A stretch of DNA of 64,000 nt from NCBI GenBank assembly GCA_003864495.1, contig ML133454.1, positions 2,523,233 to 2,587,232 on the forward strand, given 5' to 3'. Position 1 is the first letter of the stretch; every line of letters begins with the position of its first letter. The notes beneath the pieces were generated by a model. That model saw only the letters and a program-made list of their open reading frames with translations. It was not told where the DNA came from and made no database searches. The translations under genes and the position numbers were made by a program. The DNA comes from Nemopilema nomurai (taxonomy: Eukaryota; Cnidaria; Scyphozoa; Rhizostomeae; Rhizostomatidae). Of this stretch, positions 25,101 through 40,100 are shown piece by piece.

Positions 25101-28100
25101 ACAATGCGCGAAAATGCTTGACTCTGAGCTACTCTACGGTTACTGTACAACGGACACGGCGACTCACGAGCGCAGCCAGGCGACGGTTGCGTCCAGTTTC
25201 CGCCAGGGCAATGTATGGTAAGTGAGTTGACATTCTTATCAGCTATAGTGTAGTCCTTGTTGCAAAAGATATTGCAGGATATTGGTGGCAGGTTGACATG
25301 ACACACTGCTGTACCATTTCCAGGGTGAACACTGCATATTCTATTGCTCGGACATCCACATCCTAGACGAGAAGACATAGTATTTCGTGATTGTTTATGT
25401 ACACTGCAAGGACAAGTTAACAGATCATGCGAACAGGGCCAGACTTTGGAACTTTAGCCAGTTGCATTGGAAAGTTTCCTCTCTTGAAAAATTCGAACTA
25501 GTAAGTCCAGGGAAAGGCAAATTAATTTTCAATTTATTCTTACTACGGTTTTTTCTTTCTCCATTACATTCTGGTGAGGGAATTTGTCTGAAAAGTGGGG
25601 AATAAGCAACACATCATAGTTTTTTGGGAAGAATATGTGTGAGTCAAGAAAAGCAAACAGTAGATGTTTACCTCTGACAAACACCTCCAGGATGCATGAC
25701 GCCCAATTTCCATAAATGTCCGTTGCATTCATCGTGACTGCATTTCGCGAGTCTGATTGAAACGTAGTTCCATTTGGAGGGTTGAAGACGATACTTGAAA
25801 TGGCGGTGTTGTCTCTTGCATACCCCTGGCCCCAGTGGACCACAACTGGTAGGTCGTGCGAGATGTTCACGTTCTTCGGGCAAACCAGGACGGGGGGTTC
25901 TCTGTCTGTCAAGGTAATGAATTCGATGTCAGTATACGAGCATTTGTCATCTAACTGTCGCCTTTTGAAATGATCACATATGTAAGCAGTAGAGTTAATG
26001 GGGACACTCTGTACATCCACAAGGCTTTTCTATAGAGATTTGTAAAAGAAACTAACTTGTAAATTACGGTTTAACAATCTCTCACACCTAGAAAATTTCA
26101 TAACAATGTTTGTAAAGCATTTGGCTATAATATTCACACTACGGAATAACTTGTTACTGGCCCAATACCTTCCACGGTGGCTACAAAAGTGCAGTTTGCA
26201 ACATTCCCTTCTGCATCTTCAGCAAGGTAAGTGATTGCCATAGGTCCATGGCCCAATAATACAGGAGACTTAAGATTTTGCGTGACAGTCACATTCGGTC
26301 TCATGCCACTGTTGTCCGTTGCCCTGGGAGCAATCCAGGAGAAGTAAACAGTTGCTTCACCCTTTGGCAAAACGACGACACTGCTGTTGGGGCAAGTGTT
26401 CCCAAAAGAGGGGGGAAGCGAATCTATCAAAAGGAAAATATGCATCTTTATTAGAAAGAATCAAACAAGTGTGCCTTAAAGCAAATGGGTAAACAAATTC
26501 TCCTTGAAATGTTAGTGAATACTTGTAGCAATGTTCGGTAGCTATTTATTCACCTTTGCACTGCGGCAGAGCACCAGACCAGACCAATCCTTCTCCACTT
26601 ACGAAGCTGCAGGTGCGATTGGCATCACCAGATAGGGAAAAGCCAGGAGTACAGCTGTACGCAACAGTCTCTCCAATAATGAGAATCCCTCTTCTTTTGC
26701 CAAACTTTGGAACTCCAGGATCAGGACAAGGCAACGCTGAAGCAGGATCAGATTAAAAAGATATCAAGCAATGAAATATTGACAGCCGGCCTTTTATATA
26801 AGATAATTTAAACATTTTTGGATGCCTTAAAAAGATGATACAGAATAGCTCGTCGATTTTCAGTGAACAATTAACTCTCTCTACCAATTTTATCACTTTA
26901 ATGTCTACTTTCCAAAATAAAAAATTATCTCCATGTCTTCTTGACTTCTTCATTGGCATCGGACTGTTTACCTTGACAATAGGGTTCTGTTCCTGTCCAA
27001 ATACCACGTGCCGTGCAAATTCGTTCCATGCTCCCACCAGTCAGATTGTATCCCGGTTGACATTCATAGGTGATCTTGTCTCCGAAAAGCGTCCCGTTTG
27101 AATACTCCAGCTTCCCATTAGCAATATTAGGCAGTCTTCCACACGAAATTCCTGTGGAGATATTAACGGCCAAATCAGGATTTGAAGGGCATCATCTTGC
27201 CATTCAGTATAGTTTAGTTAAAGAATCAGGACTTCTGGACAAGCAGGATTTGTTCCAAGCAAGGGCTCAAAAAGGTTTGTCATCAGACCGGAACAAACTG
27301 TTGAAAGGGTCCTTTGACAAGATCATGGCCTTAAAATGGTTGTTAGAGATCGAGAACATGCGTTCACAATTCTAGCTGCAAATAATAATGGCGACTAAGG
27401 AGCGAAAGGGGAAGATATCTAAAATGCAAAACAATGAGCGCGGGATCCATAACTAGAAAAACACCCGGCAACGCAGAAAACAGAATGCAAAATGGAATCC
27501 TACTTCTGCAAACCAGGGGGTCGCCAGTCCAGAAAGCGTGTGTGTCATTGGCCATGCACGTTCTTTCACTTGAACCGCTTTCTCTGACGTACCCATGCAA
27601 GCATTCTGTACTGATTTTTGACATGTAGCCCGACCCGGAAGTGACGTTGGTGATCGCGTTCACGGTAACTCCTGCGTCACCACAATCCACCACTAAAATA
27701 GAGAATAACACATTGAACATCGCCAATCAGAAAATTGTCAATATGTTACACATAGTCATGGATAGTGACAAATATGTGACAGTTGTGGAGATTCCTTCAT
27801 GGCGCCTGATTGGCGGTGAAACTGGACACGTAGTGATATTTTACGCGGATACACGGCACGAATTATTATCAATCATTGCCAAAAAGAAGGTTATGTGGAT
27901 TTTAGTCCGTATTTAAAAATAGGCAGTCAAAGACAATCAAGCACTGACGATTGGACCATGCAACAGGTCTTACCATTGCAGGCAGCATAACCACCGCTCC
28001 AACTACCCGACTTCGTGCAACGAATTTCTTTTGGGCCAGTAATAAGGAACCCACGGTTACATTGCGAAATAGCCACTGCTGGGTATCTGGTGCTTGAAAA

Positions 28101-31100
28101 GGCTCTCACTCCATTCATCAACGGTGGTGGTGATTGACACTTTATGCCTGGAAAATGGATGACGAAAATCGAATAGTCTTACAAATGAACACCAAAGGGA
28201 AGGTTAGTCATTCAGTCAAAGTTGGCTCATAGGTACAACTTCAAGAGCAAACTATTCTCCAACAAATTTGGGTGACTACATAATCCAGGTTTACAATTCG
28301 ACTTTAATTTTCTACTTATGAATTCACATCCAAAATTAAAAGCTTCTGTATCCTTTTGTAAATGCCCGAAACATATCAAATGATTCTACGAGCTGGTTGG
28401 GGAAGTTAAAAAATATGCCCATTGCTGACACAGCTACAAAAATCTCCCCTGAAATACTCGGGAAAAAAGAGTTCATTGCGATACTTAGATTAAATGTAGT
28501 TTACCTAAACAGGTGTGGTTAACAACTGCCTCTGGAACAAATTCTCCTGCCCCATCGTACAGATAGTACCCTTCATTGCAACTGCAGACATAGCTCCCTG
28601 GTGTGTTGGTGCAGTTTTGGTTGCATCCTCCATTACGAACTGAACATTCATCAATATCTGTAAAAAGCAAGATGCGTCTATAAATTCCAATCCAGATATT
28701 CTCCCTTTTGTCCTTCAATTCATACAGAAATGAACATGTTAAAACTACCCACCAAGTCCGATAATTCATTGCTTTCCCTTTTTTCAAACGAACATTTAAG
28801 AAAAAGAGTGGGTTGCAAGATAACTAAAATACTTGGCAGCTGTAAATGACAAATGATAATTGTAAGATCTTAAGATCGAGTATTGACGCTGAAGTTCAGG
28901 AACAGGTTACTAATCATAACAATATCTTGGTGCATCACCAAAAACTAAAATGAAATTGCACTTGACAGATCTCTACACAAACATCAATGCAAAGGAAAGA
29001 AGTTGCAACTCCATAACAACCTTCACAAGTGTCTGCACTGCCTCGCATTTTTTGAAAGCCTGCCTTGCAGCTACACGAAAAAGATCCATGGGTGTTGGTA
29101 CAGACTGCACCAGGCCCTTTGCAAACCATGTTGTTGCACTCATTGGTATCTAAAAGTCAATTTTTCTAATATTACATGATTGTTTTAAAAGAGACATGCT
29201 ACAGATCGAGAATAAAAGAAGCTGTCTTTACACATATAAATAATCTCACTGATTCTCTTCAAAAGCAGTAAGCTAAGCTGTATCCAAAAAGCGACAAATT
29301 CATCATTTGCATGAGCTAGATTTATAGCCGACTTTATGAACCTAGTCCAGTAAGGAAAGTCAGAAGCAATGCAAGTAGAAGATGTTCCCTACATCGATCA
29401 TAAATCGTTTACATCATAAACTGGTAATAAAAACGGAAATCACCAGAGCACAGGGGAGCTGTGTCGTTGAAGCTTCCGTCTGCTTGGCAAATGATCGATT
29501 GAGAGCCTCTCATGAAAAATCCTTTATTGCAAGCAAAACTTAGGATGCCGCTACCATATTGAATTTTTGCTGGTACAGTGACATTAACACCAAGTACATA
29601 TCTGCCATTTACAGGTGGTGGTACGACAGCACAGAAAACAGCTGGAATAAAAGAAAGGCAAATTCTAAAAATGGTGTAATTCTAACTAAGTGGGGTAGCG
29701 TTGGTCGAATCGTAAACGAACAAAAATGAACGTCTCAAAAGAGATCACACTATGTCTAAGCTCTGAAGCGTCCTTCTACTCCAAGCTTCCTTGCTCTGCT
29801 AGAGAACAGCTTCATTTGTCTTGTTAATACACCCTTATATTGTGCAAAGATCAGAGCAAAAAAATTGTTATCTGAGCTTGAAAGCTAGCGAAGCAGTAGG
29901 AGCATCAAAGCTGGATATATGATAAAGAGGCAAAGGTTAGTTATATATTCGATATCGAACGTTGGGAAATGCGCTGTTAGGGGCACATCGCCCTGGGCGA
30001 CAGCCTTTTTGAATGATAGCTTAGGCTTAATCATTATACATTTCTTGAAATACAACAACTACAAACAAGATATGAAAAAATGTTGCGCAACACGGAGCAC
30101 CTTGACAGGTAGGAATGGGTCCGGACCACTTTCCGTCCGCATCACAAAAAATTCCTTTCGGACCGAGCATTTGGTACCCGAAGTTGCATGTGAAGGAAAT
30201 AACAGCGCCAACTTTAGTATTGCTTGAGCTTCTCGCCCCATTAGCAGGCGTTCCAGGGTCACCACAGCCAACGTCTAAAACAACGAATAGCTCCTAAAGA
30301 TGCACAGCTGTGCGACCGGACTACTATCAGAACCGACATAGGAAGCAAAAGGCAACAGTAGTTTAAGATACAAGAGACAAAAAACTAGCGTTCAACAAGT
30401 ATACAAATATTATATATATACAAAGATAGACTTTGTTCCGGGCCAATAAATTTCTATTAATGAGTCTACATTAAGCCGAAACATTTTTCTTTGTTCTCGG
30501 GACAACGAAAACAAATGAAAACAACAAGGGCTGTATATAATGGGTAAATAAGATATTCAAACTCACTTTTGCAAGTTGGTAGGATTCCAGACCACAATCC
30601 GTTTTCCTGGCAACGTCGAACTTGAGTTCCTTCTAGGCGAAACCCCCCAAAACAAGAGTATGTTGCAGTGCTGTTGAAGTTGTAGCTGCCATTGATGTGA
30701 TAGACGCCATTTGCAATGGTACCCGGGGGACCACAAATAATTTCTATGTTAGAATAGAAAAACAGTTACCGACAGTATAAAAATTCTGAAGAAACCGCTA
30801 AAACTTCAATTGGAAAGGATTCTGAAACGATGAAAAAATACACGTGAAAATACTCGAGTTTGCTATAGGTCTAAAGCGTGTTTTTAAACCTGGCTACATG
30901 AGAGATGAAGTTGGGGAAACGTTTGCTGTTGCGGAAAACAAACAGCATGGCGACTTAAGATGAAATTTCAACGAGGCCTTTAATTATATAGGATGATTGG
31001 TATTTAGCCCAATGTGACTAAAAAGAGTCAGATGAGTCAGATGTATTTAGCCCAAAGTGTCAGAGCTAAAAGAGCAAATTTTCGATATTACCAAAGTTAT

Positions 31101-34100
31101 AGATCATAGGTCACAAGTCATTGGTTACAAAATGAAAGAATATGACCTTTTACATCAAGGCAATACAAATACCTTGGCATTTGGTGGATCCTACTGACCA
31201 TGTTCCTCCGAAGAGACAGGTTCTAGTGGTACTGCCAACCAGCCTGTAACCCTTGTTGCAACTATAAGTGACCACAGAGCCAAAGTTTGTCTTCACTGTA
31301 CTCAGAGAGCCATGTGTTGGCACCGGCAACTTGGGACAACCTGACAGACAAAACCGTTATGAACAAAAAACCGAAATAATAAATTGGATTATCAAGTAAA
31401 TAAAACAAATATAAACAAAAAGATAAAACATAGTGAAAAAACAAGAAAGTAACTACTTTAATACTTACCTATCGAAAAGGAGATTCGGAATCCCTTTTTA
31501 TTGTAGCTGTAATCTGACTTAAAGTTAACATCCAAACTAGAACTGGCTGTTTCCAGCATCCAAGACTCTGAAGTCAGCCTTGCGAGTTCTCCTGAATACT
31601 TCCTTATAGATGCACCAGTCTCACCATTCAAAACATTCACGACATCAAAATACAACTCGGTGTCGAAGAAGTGGAACAAAAGGTCAACATTCCTCCCATT
31701 AGGTTCATTGATTTTCCATGTGCAATCCATCATATCCGGATAGTTCTTGTAGCCAAATCCTGGGCTTGAAATAAAACCCTTGCTTGCGTTCAGTGCAATG
31801 CTGCAACCTGGAAAGCAGACAAGGACCATCTCTGAGTGCTGAGCCAAAAATGACAAGCAGTTGGGTGTTGGTAGTGATTCTGACCCAAAACTGGCACAAA
31901 AAGGAGCTCGTTCCAGATAGAAAAGATTGGTATTAGGCACAGAAACGTGCAGTAGAGATTTGAAAATCACTTCGATGCGTGCAATAGATGCAGAACATAA
32001 ACAGTGCAATATAATGCAGCACCACACATACCAAGCATAGTAAAGTAAGTTAGAGTACAATGAATTACCGTGTAATACTATGAAACGTGGGGTGGTATTG
32101 CATATGAAATACAAATCGGTGCAAACACAACGATGAAATGCCATAGAACACGACTAAACACAATTTGACTAAAAAACTAAAATTCTTGATAGTCTTTTCA
32201 GGTAAAGGAACTCATATACCTGGAGAAACTCAAATCGCAACATAGGAAAGAACGTCTATTGTGATCTCAATACTTAATGTCATATACATATCTCGTAATG
32301 TCACCCACCTCCGAACAAGACTGCCTTAAAGCCTCTCCTTGCGATGGCATGATCGGACGTAAACTTCAGAGTCAATCCTGCGCCTGTCGAAAAGAATGTC
32401 TTACCAGTTTGGGCACCGGACATTCTTGCAATCAATTTGTCCGTGCTCAAAACACCATCCACCACGTCGACTACATCATTGATTGGTTCAGTTTCAAAAT
32501 CGACAAACCGAAGACTCAACACACTATTTGCGTCGGCAGTAAATGTCCACGTGCATTTAGAGTTCGTTGGGTAATGCAGAGGATATTTTGGCGATATGAT
32601 CTCCCTCAGCTGGCCTTTAGCAACCTTCAATGCTCCTCCGCAAGAGGCGTCAGTCACTGTTGCAAAAAATGAGAAAGTGAGCAACGGCCTACAAAACCTG
32701 ATTGCACAAGGATCAGTGCAAGCCACGTGGCGACAGATGTGTCCATCAGCTTCAGTGAAGATCGTTGATTCTTGGAATCAACTTTTCTCAACTCTCTCCG
32801 CCCTAAAGCTTCATAGTTTCCTGATACAATATGTTTTCTACCCGGACTAAACGTATTTTATATTTCTTAGGAACTTAGCTGCTTTCAAAATCCAGCAAAA
32901 AAACTTAAGTACATTGCCAAAATGGTTTCTGTGAGTTTCTATTAATTGACAGGCATGTTATCGCTTCGGGGAAGTAGCTACTAATTCTGATAACATGTTT
33001 CATCATGTTATATCACCAATTAGTTCGACATTAGTCTAAAACTTCATGTCTACTAAGATACATGAGAATAACCTTCAACAAACACAGTTCATCTATTTGG
33101 ACTAACCTGCTTTGAAGTTAGCAAAGAATCCTCTATTTTCGATGGACTCGTCGGACACGAATCTGACCATCATTTGGTTTCCTGATGACAGTAAAGGCTT
33201 CACTTTTCCCAGGCCCATTAGTCTGGCGATGATCTTTGAACTCGATGATGGACCATCGTAAACATCGACATAGTCGAACCCAGGCTCCACTTGAATGTCC
33301 CTAAATGATAGCTCTACCTTCGACTTCAAAGGCACCGTGATTTTCCAAGTGCAGTCCGAGTCGGAAGGATAGAAGTTCGGGTATTCTGGTGATGTGAACG
33401 TGCCATTGGTTCCTTCAAGCTTCCCTCCACAATGTTCTATGGAGCAAAAGTTTCACAATTACAATCAATGAGCAAGTGGTACAAAACTTTACGATTGCGA
33501 TAAACAGCAGGAACCAAATGGCGAAACAAACTACTATGTTTATAACTAGCATGCAAAGATTACGTGTTTGCTGGTTGACAACTAAACATTGAAAAAAATA
33601 TTGGGCAGTTCTGGTAAGGTGTTTTTTAGAAACATTACAGTGATTATAAGGTAAACAGACATTTAAAACGAGAGGAAACCAGAAAAAGCAGTGAAATTAT
33701 TCAAAAGAATAGAAAAAACAAATAAAAGATACCGTTGAAATTTAAACACTTTCAGCTCTAATGAACACAGGGAAAATCAAATCTCATTAACAACATTCAA
33801 ATTTTAAAATGCTTTGGGTAGCTTACTAATGTAAAATTCCATATTTTCATTAAGCTGTTTATTAGAAAGCAACCGGGAGTAAGTACCAGAAAGGCAAAGA
33901 CTGGACAACACTCTACCATTGCTTCTCAATTGAAGGCTTAAAATCAAAATGAAGAAAGACATACTGCAATTCCTCTCATCCGAATTGTCTCCACAGTCAT
34001 TGACTCTGTCACACACAGCATATTTTGTGATGCACTTCCCGTTATCACACCGATATTGTCCTAAAATAGTGATTGATCTTTTCGAAAAAAACTGGCTCAT

Positions 34101-37100
34101 ATTTGTTCACAAGAAATAATCAGCATACTGGCACCGCTTGACTAGAATTTGATTCTGGTATAGAGGAACGTAGTCCTTAAGGTTCTTCAGAGATCTCTAA
34201 TACATGAAAGTTTTTAAGTCATGTGTCCGTATATTTGCTTGCCAGCGGAGAAAACTAAACTTCTGAAAAATTTCAAACATTAGAGAAGTAATAAAACATA
34301 GATGTTCACTTCTAATTTTAGAAAGAAAGGAGATCGAAAAGATTTGTTTTAAGTAAACGATAAACTTATATCTTATAGGCAGTAATTAATTCGTCTAAGA
34401 TTTCGATCTTCTCAAACTGGCTATGAAGCACAAGAAATGTATACTCTACATACCTTCATAACAAGCATTTGCCTATGGAAAAAGTGGATACAACTCAATA
34501 TATATGCTGTACCTTCACGCTCCATGTTTAACAAAGTGAGCAATAAATCTAATGGGTCGAAACAGTTTGATTTACACACAAAATGCTGTTAGGTTCGTGG
34601 AGCTGAAAAGCGGTGCTTCCTTTGGTGCAAACACCTTAGACACCGTTATAAAAGAGACGCAGGTTATGAGTGCTTGATACTAGGCTTACAGAAACATCCT
34701 AAAAATCATATTCATAAGAAATCTTCCACGCTTCGACACACATGCTATACTCTAAATTCCAGTTAGGAGGAATTAAATTTAAATAGGCGTGTTATCTACA
34801 CTTTAAGTATTCAATGAACACTTGCTGAAACGGTATACAAGTAAACGAGAGGTGCAAAGTTTATTCAATTGAATGCAAAATATTTGAAGACGCCTTCATA
34901 AGTATTTGAATCAGTGAGCATTCTTCAAAAAAGAAATGCGGAGGTGTGCAAATACGTCTTTCAGTGCACACATACCGAAAAACCAAAACCCTTTACGCAC
35001 GAACTTAACTTACGCACAACTACATCGAACTTAACAGGGTTGTAAAAAATTAAAAAAACTACCCAAGGAGGGTTATTTTTCTTTCCTGCTAATAGGTAGT
35101 GCTACATAAATTTACCAAACATGAAGCATACATATGACCGTATACAATATCCAGTGTTGGTCTTCAAAAAGCTTCCATGGCGGAGGAAAGAGCTGCAAAC
35201 ATGGTCCAGACAGTCGGAAGATTCAAGAGGCAAGTTTGACGTGACATCTTGGGGTTTTTTGTCCAAATGTGAGAAATCAGGGGATAGAGGATGACTTTTC
35301 TAGAGGCCACACAGGCTTTCATGAGGGCCAGCTCAGAAGGCCAAACATTGTACCCGCCCCCAACATGGCGCGGGCTATCTCTAGGTTTTTTACATAAAAT
35401 GTTTTGGAAAGATTACTTTACCACAGAGCAAAGCAACGGTGATACTAGGATATCACACTACCGGGAAATTGATCAACTGCCAAAAATTCCCCCTTGCCTT
35501 GAAGTGTCTCCTTGGTCAGGTAATGTGGATTCACATTCGCGAGCAAATACGTCACATTCAGAAAAGGTAAGCAGTCCTTGAAGCCTTGAACTCTACCGAG
35601 GACGAAACAATAAAATACATTTACCTATACTCCCTCCCCCCTCCCCCATACACATTTAGCAAGAGCATTTGTTGGATTGTAAGAACAATAATTACTTTAT
35701 ATTTTAAGTAATCCATTCGCCTCGTTTTCACGTTTCGCCTCGTTTTCACGTTTCGCCTCGTTTTCACGTTTCGCCTCGTTTTCACGATTCACCTCGTTTT
35801 CACGATTCGCCTCGTTTTCACGCGACCGCGGGTTATTGTAAAAAATGGATGGCCTAAGCCAAAAGATGCATTAAAAGTTGTTGTCGTATTGCTGCGTATC
35901 GTTAAACCGAGTGTCTTACACATTAACTGCATTGGCCAGAAAGTATATTACATGCGTACCTGACAAATAAATGGCTGCTCCTCTCCGCAGAAGTGGTCAT
36001 ACCATAACAATCTTCGCCTCCCCCGTGTTTGCAGTTCGACGCAGTCTTGTCCGGGCGATTTGTCGTCCGGCTCTCCGGGGGCAAACCACCGGAAGCTGTA
36101 CCTACTAGCTCTTGTTCCGTCCGACCATTCAAACGTGCCTTCGGACCTGCGGTCATTTGCACCTAATTTAGCAAATGAAGAATGATTAAGCAAAGAAATG
36201 CCAAGTACAGGACAGGCCTGCAAAAAATTTAAAACGTCAGAGCAAAATTACTGATTCAATAGGTAGGTGCACCCTGGACCATCGGCTGAAGATAAGAATG
36301 CTGCTTTGAGCCATTAGTAATGCCCTGTAAGGCATCTCAGATATAGTCCAGCTAGAAGCAGTTCGAGACGGTCACTATTAAAAATCAACGGAGAAACAGG
36401 GCCAGGAGAAAAAATCAAGAATGAAGGCAAAGTCACTGGCACAATGCCCCATAATTGGCGGTAGGACGATGGGGATGGATACTACTGGTCATATAAAAAA
36501 CACAGCCGAAATGTAATTGGTTTTTATCTTTAATTCAACGATAAGGCTTTCCTCCTAAATTCTAAGAAAAAGTTCTAATTCGACGGTTTACTTAAGAAAA
36601 CAGAAAGTAATTGGTAAATCAAAATAATTTTGTTTCGGCGAAACCAAAGCGACGTGCACGCCTTCAATAAGATCGATTCAATCTTCATGAACTACGTTTA
36701 TTGGCCAAAGGTACTACTAATGTTCAGAATTTAAATTAGCTACTTGGTTTATTTCTGCGCCATAAGACATATTGAATACAACAAATGTCCAGCTGTACCT
36801 ATTTGAGTCACGTTCTCAGTTTTTCTATGATAAATATTTTGCTGCTTTTGGATTGACAGAATGGAACAGCGACCACGGGTTACGATTATGGTGCTTACTT
36901 GCTTACTTGATTTTACAAAGAACTCTTGGAGACACGTGACGTCACACAAAAGCTAAGAGTAAAATCACATGATCGTTTGCAGTATTCTCATTGGCCAGTG
37001 ATCTCACCGAACTCAAAATAATCCAGTTTCGAGTGTTTACACGAGACCAAATGAGATCGGCTCCAAATGAGTACGCTTTCGTAGGCGAACTCAAATGAGT

Positions 37101-40100
37101 ACGGCTGGGTGATCCTCAAATTAGTACGGTTAGGCAGGTCTCGTGTAAACAGAACGCCCAAGTGAACTCAAGTTGATACAGATCTTTTTGGAACCGGTGT
37201 CGTGTAAACGGGGCCGTAGTCAAAAATTAAACTGCTTTCCGCCGTTTTAAAATTTGCACGTATGAAGCGCGCGCTTTCGCATCGAATGTCGGACTGAAGA
37301 CTCGGATCGCCCGCACACTGTGCGGAAATGTTCACTCGTGTCAAAAATCATTCGAAATGAAGACATGTTTGACCAAAATCACATGAAAGACTTTTTATAA
37401 TCTTCAAAATCCTTATCATTTCGGGCGAAATGTCAAAACCGAACTTTCAGACATGTCATTGAAAAATATTACGCAACGACAGTGCGAAACACGATGACAA
37501 CGCTTGAGGAGATGCAAGCGTGGTTGGATGTCAACATGACCCTGGTGGGTTGATCCCTATAATCGGAGTTACCATGGAAGCATACTATGACAACAAACAG
37601 GATTACCAATCCAAATTGTTCTTCGTCTCCGATCAAAGTGCCTCACGATGCGGTACATGAAGTAGTTGGTTGCCCAATTGCGAATGGTGACTAGGTCACC
37701 TCCCAGTCTAAAACGAAAAATATTGTCACTTAGGAATGCATAACGCAAATGAACGTCGATGATATCCAAAAGATTAGGTGGGCACGTAAAGTTACATCGC
37801 CACACGATAAAAGACCACGAGCATTGCACTGCAGAGGGGCAGCCAGGGCTAGTACAAGGGGCATCACTCGAAAAAAAACCGGAAACTTCTGGCTAAACAC
37901 ATTAGCAAAATACACATTTTTCAACTCCTACACACGTTACTATTATTGTGCAGTTGGTTTGGCCGTTAGGGGCAAATGAAAAGGAATGAAAGTCTCTAAT
38001 AGAAATGTGGAATTTAAAGGCACGTCAAAGTAAAACGGTGTGGTGTATATAGGGCATTTAATTGAGCTATGATAGTCCGTTCAATACCTTCTGCAATAGT
38101 ATTGGGCATCGACCCATTGCATTGGCTGGTTGACATATAGGAAGCATTGATTGCATCTTTGCACCCATGCTAAGAAAAGAAAAGAGACAACAATTGTCAG
38201 GAAATGTCCGCTGGATGAAGAACTCTTGCCACAAGAAGCAAGATGACAGCATGGGGTGATGATGGTGTAGACCTCTGCAGACAAGCATGTCGCTAAAGCT
38301 ATGACCATGACAACGAACATCTTTTACATAAAATATTCCTGAAGCACCAACTCAAAGGATCAAAAAATGAAAATAAAGCCACATGACAATATAATACAAT
38401 ATGAAAACAAGGACATAACATTACAGTTAACTATCGGGGTGAGTAACTATTATTGCTCGTTGTTCTACAGATTATAGATTTCCAATTATTTTGTAGTATC
38501 ATAATCATCATCATCATCATCATTATCATTATCATCATCATCATCATCATCATCATTATCATCATCATCATCATCATTATCATCATTATCATCATCATCA
38601 TTATCATCATCATCATTATCATCATAATCAATTAAATTAACTAAAATACAACTCAACACTTAAAAAACTTTTTTATTCTAAATGACAAATTAGAGCCTTT
38701 AATGTGGAATAAAAATTAATTAACAGCAACAAGTAACAGCACAGGCATGGTTGAGCGTCAACTATTAAAAAATATGTAAATTTACCCAAAATAAACAAGG
38801 AAAGATAAGCAACAAATACAACAAATAACTTGGTCTGCTTTACAGGAGATGATCTGCATCGACGGGTATTTAATAAAATAGCTAGGAATATAATCATTCC
38901 ATCTGAAAAAGTAGGGCACTTCAAGAATGTGTGGAACTTATCTCCGATTTCGTTTGATGAACATATATTGCATATTCTTTGACCATAAATTATTCTGCCC
39001 CATCTAATTTTTTTCTACTGCCAATTCCTTGTTTGCTGTTCTAAACCAGACTAGGTGTTGCAATAAATTTGAAGGAAGAAAGTCAATAACGATAAGCACA
39101 TTGGAAGGGAGGCGATGGGCAAAAATCGCACACACCAAAATACATGAGAGTCATTTTTCCTTCTCGAAATCCTTTGCAATTAGATGTGTCAGCACCTCAA
39201 ACTGTCCATCACGAATGTGCAGGGGGAGGAGGTGGCTGTATTTGCTGTTACAAACTTTACAGATAGCAAGCTTGATACATGGACTAAAGTTGTGTGGTGG
39301 ATAAATAACTCTAACGAAATGTTAAAACGTGCAGATTTTTACCTCGGGCAAACTGTTATTGATAACAATCACGGCATTTCATTCGAAAAACTGTTTTCAT
39401 TAATTCCCACAGCTGACAGAAGAGGAATAGGAAGGCAAATCGGCCGTGCCAAAAAAAATAATTTTTTTGTCAACTTCATTTGCTAAGCAAACAGCAGACA
39501 AGGGCCCCGTATATAAATATTTTCATAACTCAGCAAACAAAAGAATCTTTCATACGAAATGTCAGTGTTTTTGTGGAAACATTGGAATTCATGAAACAAA
39601 ACTAGCATTTGCATCACAATAAAGACATGAAATGACGACAAATACTATTCGGTGAACCACTTTCTTGCAAGCTATTTCTTCGCAAACCGCTGACGGGGAA
39701 TCAAATTGAGGAAAATGAAAGGAATTACTGATAGGCCTAACGGGTGTGGCAAGTATCGACGAATGTCAATGTCGCCCATCCTGCACTAGTTAGTAAACCA
39801 AAACGAGGAAAGGGGCTGGTGGTAAATCAAACTGCGAACGATAAAGCCCTGGGCGATTCACGCCAAACCCACACATGACTAGAATGGCGGAGCGGAATGG
39901 GGGTTGAGAGTTGACCCAGTATTAATGCGCCCCACTAGCTTGCAGTATAAACCCGAAGTCATCGCGTTCAAAAGCCAGCTTGTCGTCATTAATTTATAAA
40001 TTAGGTTATTGTATCTTGTGGTAGGAGCCTAGGCATTCACTGGTTAAGAAAGGCTGGCACTGAACAAGCTCTCGATTCCCCTCAAAGGTTTTGAATATAT

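Noticed and set aside
35291..35581. Plus-strand ORF of 96 aa in intron 5
   Set aside because: No domain, no codon signature and no splice or promoter context; may be an old repeat insertion.
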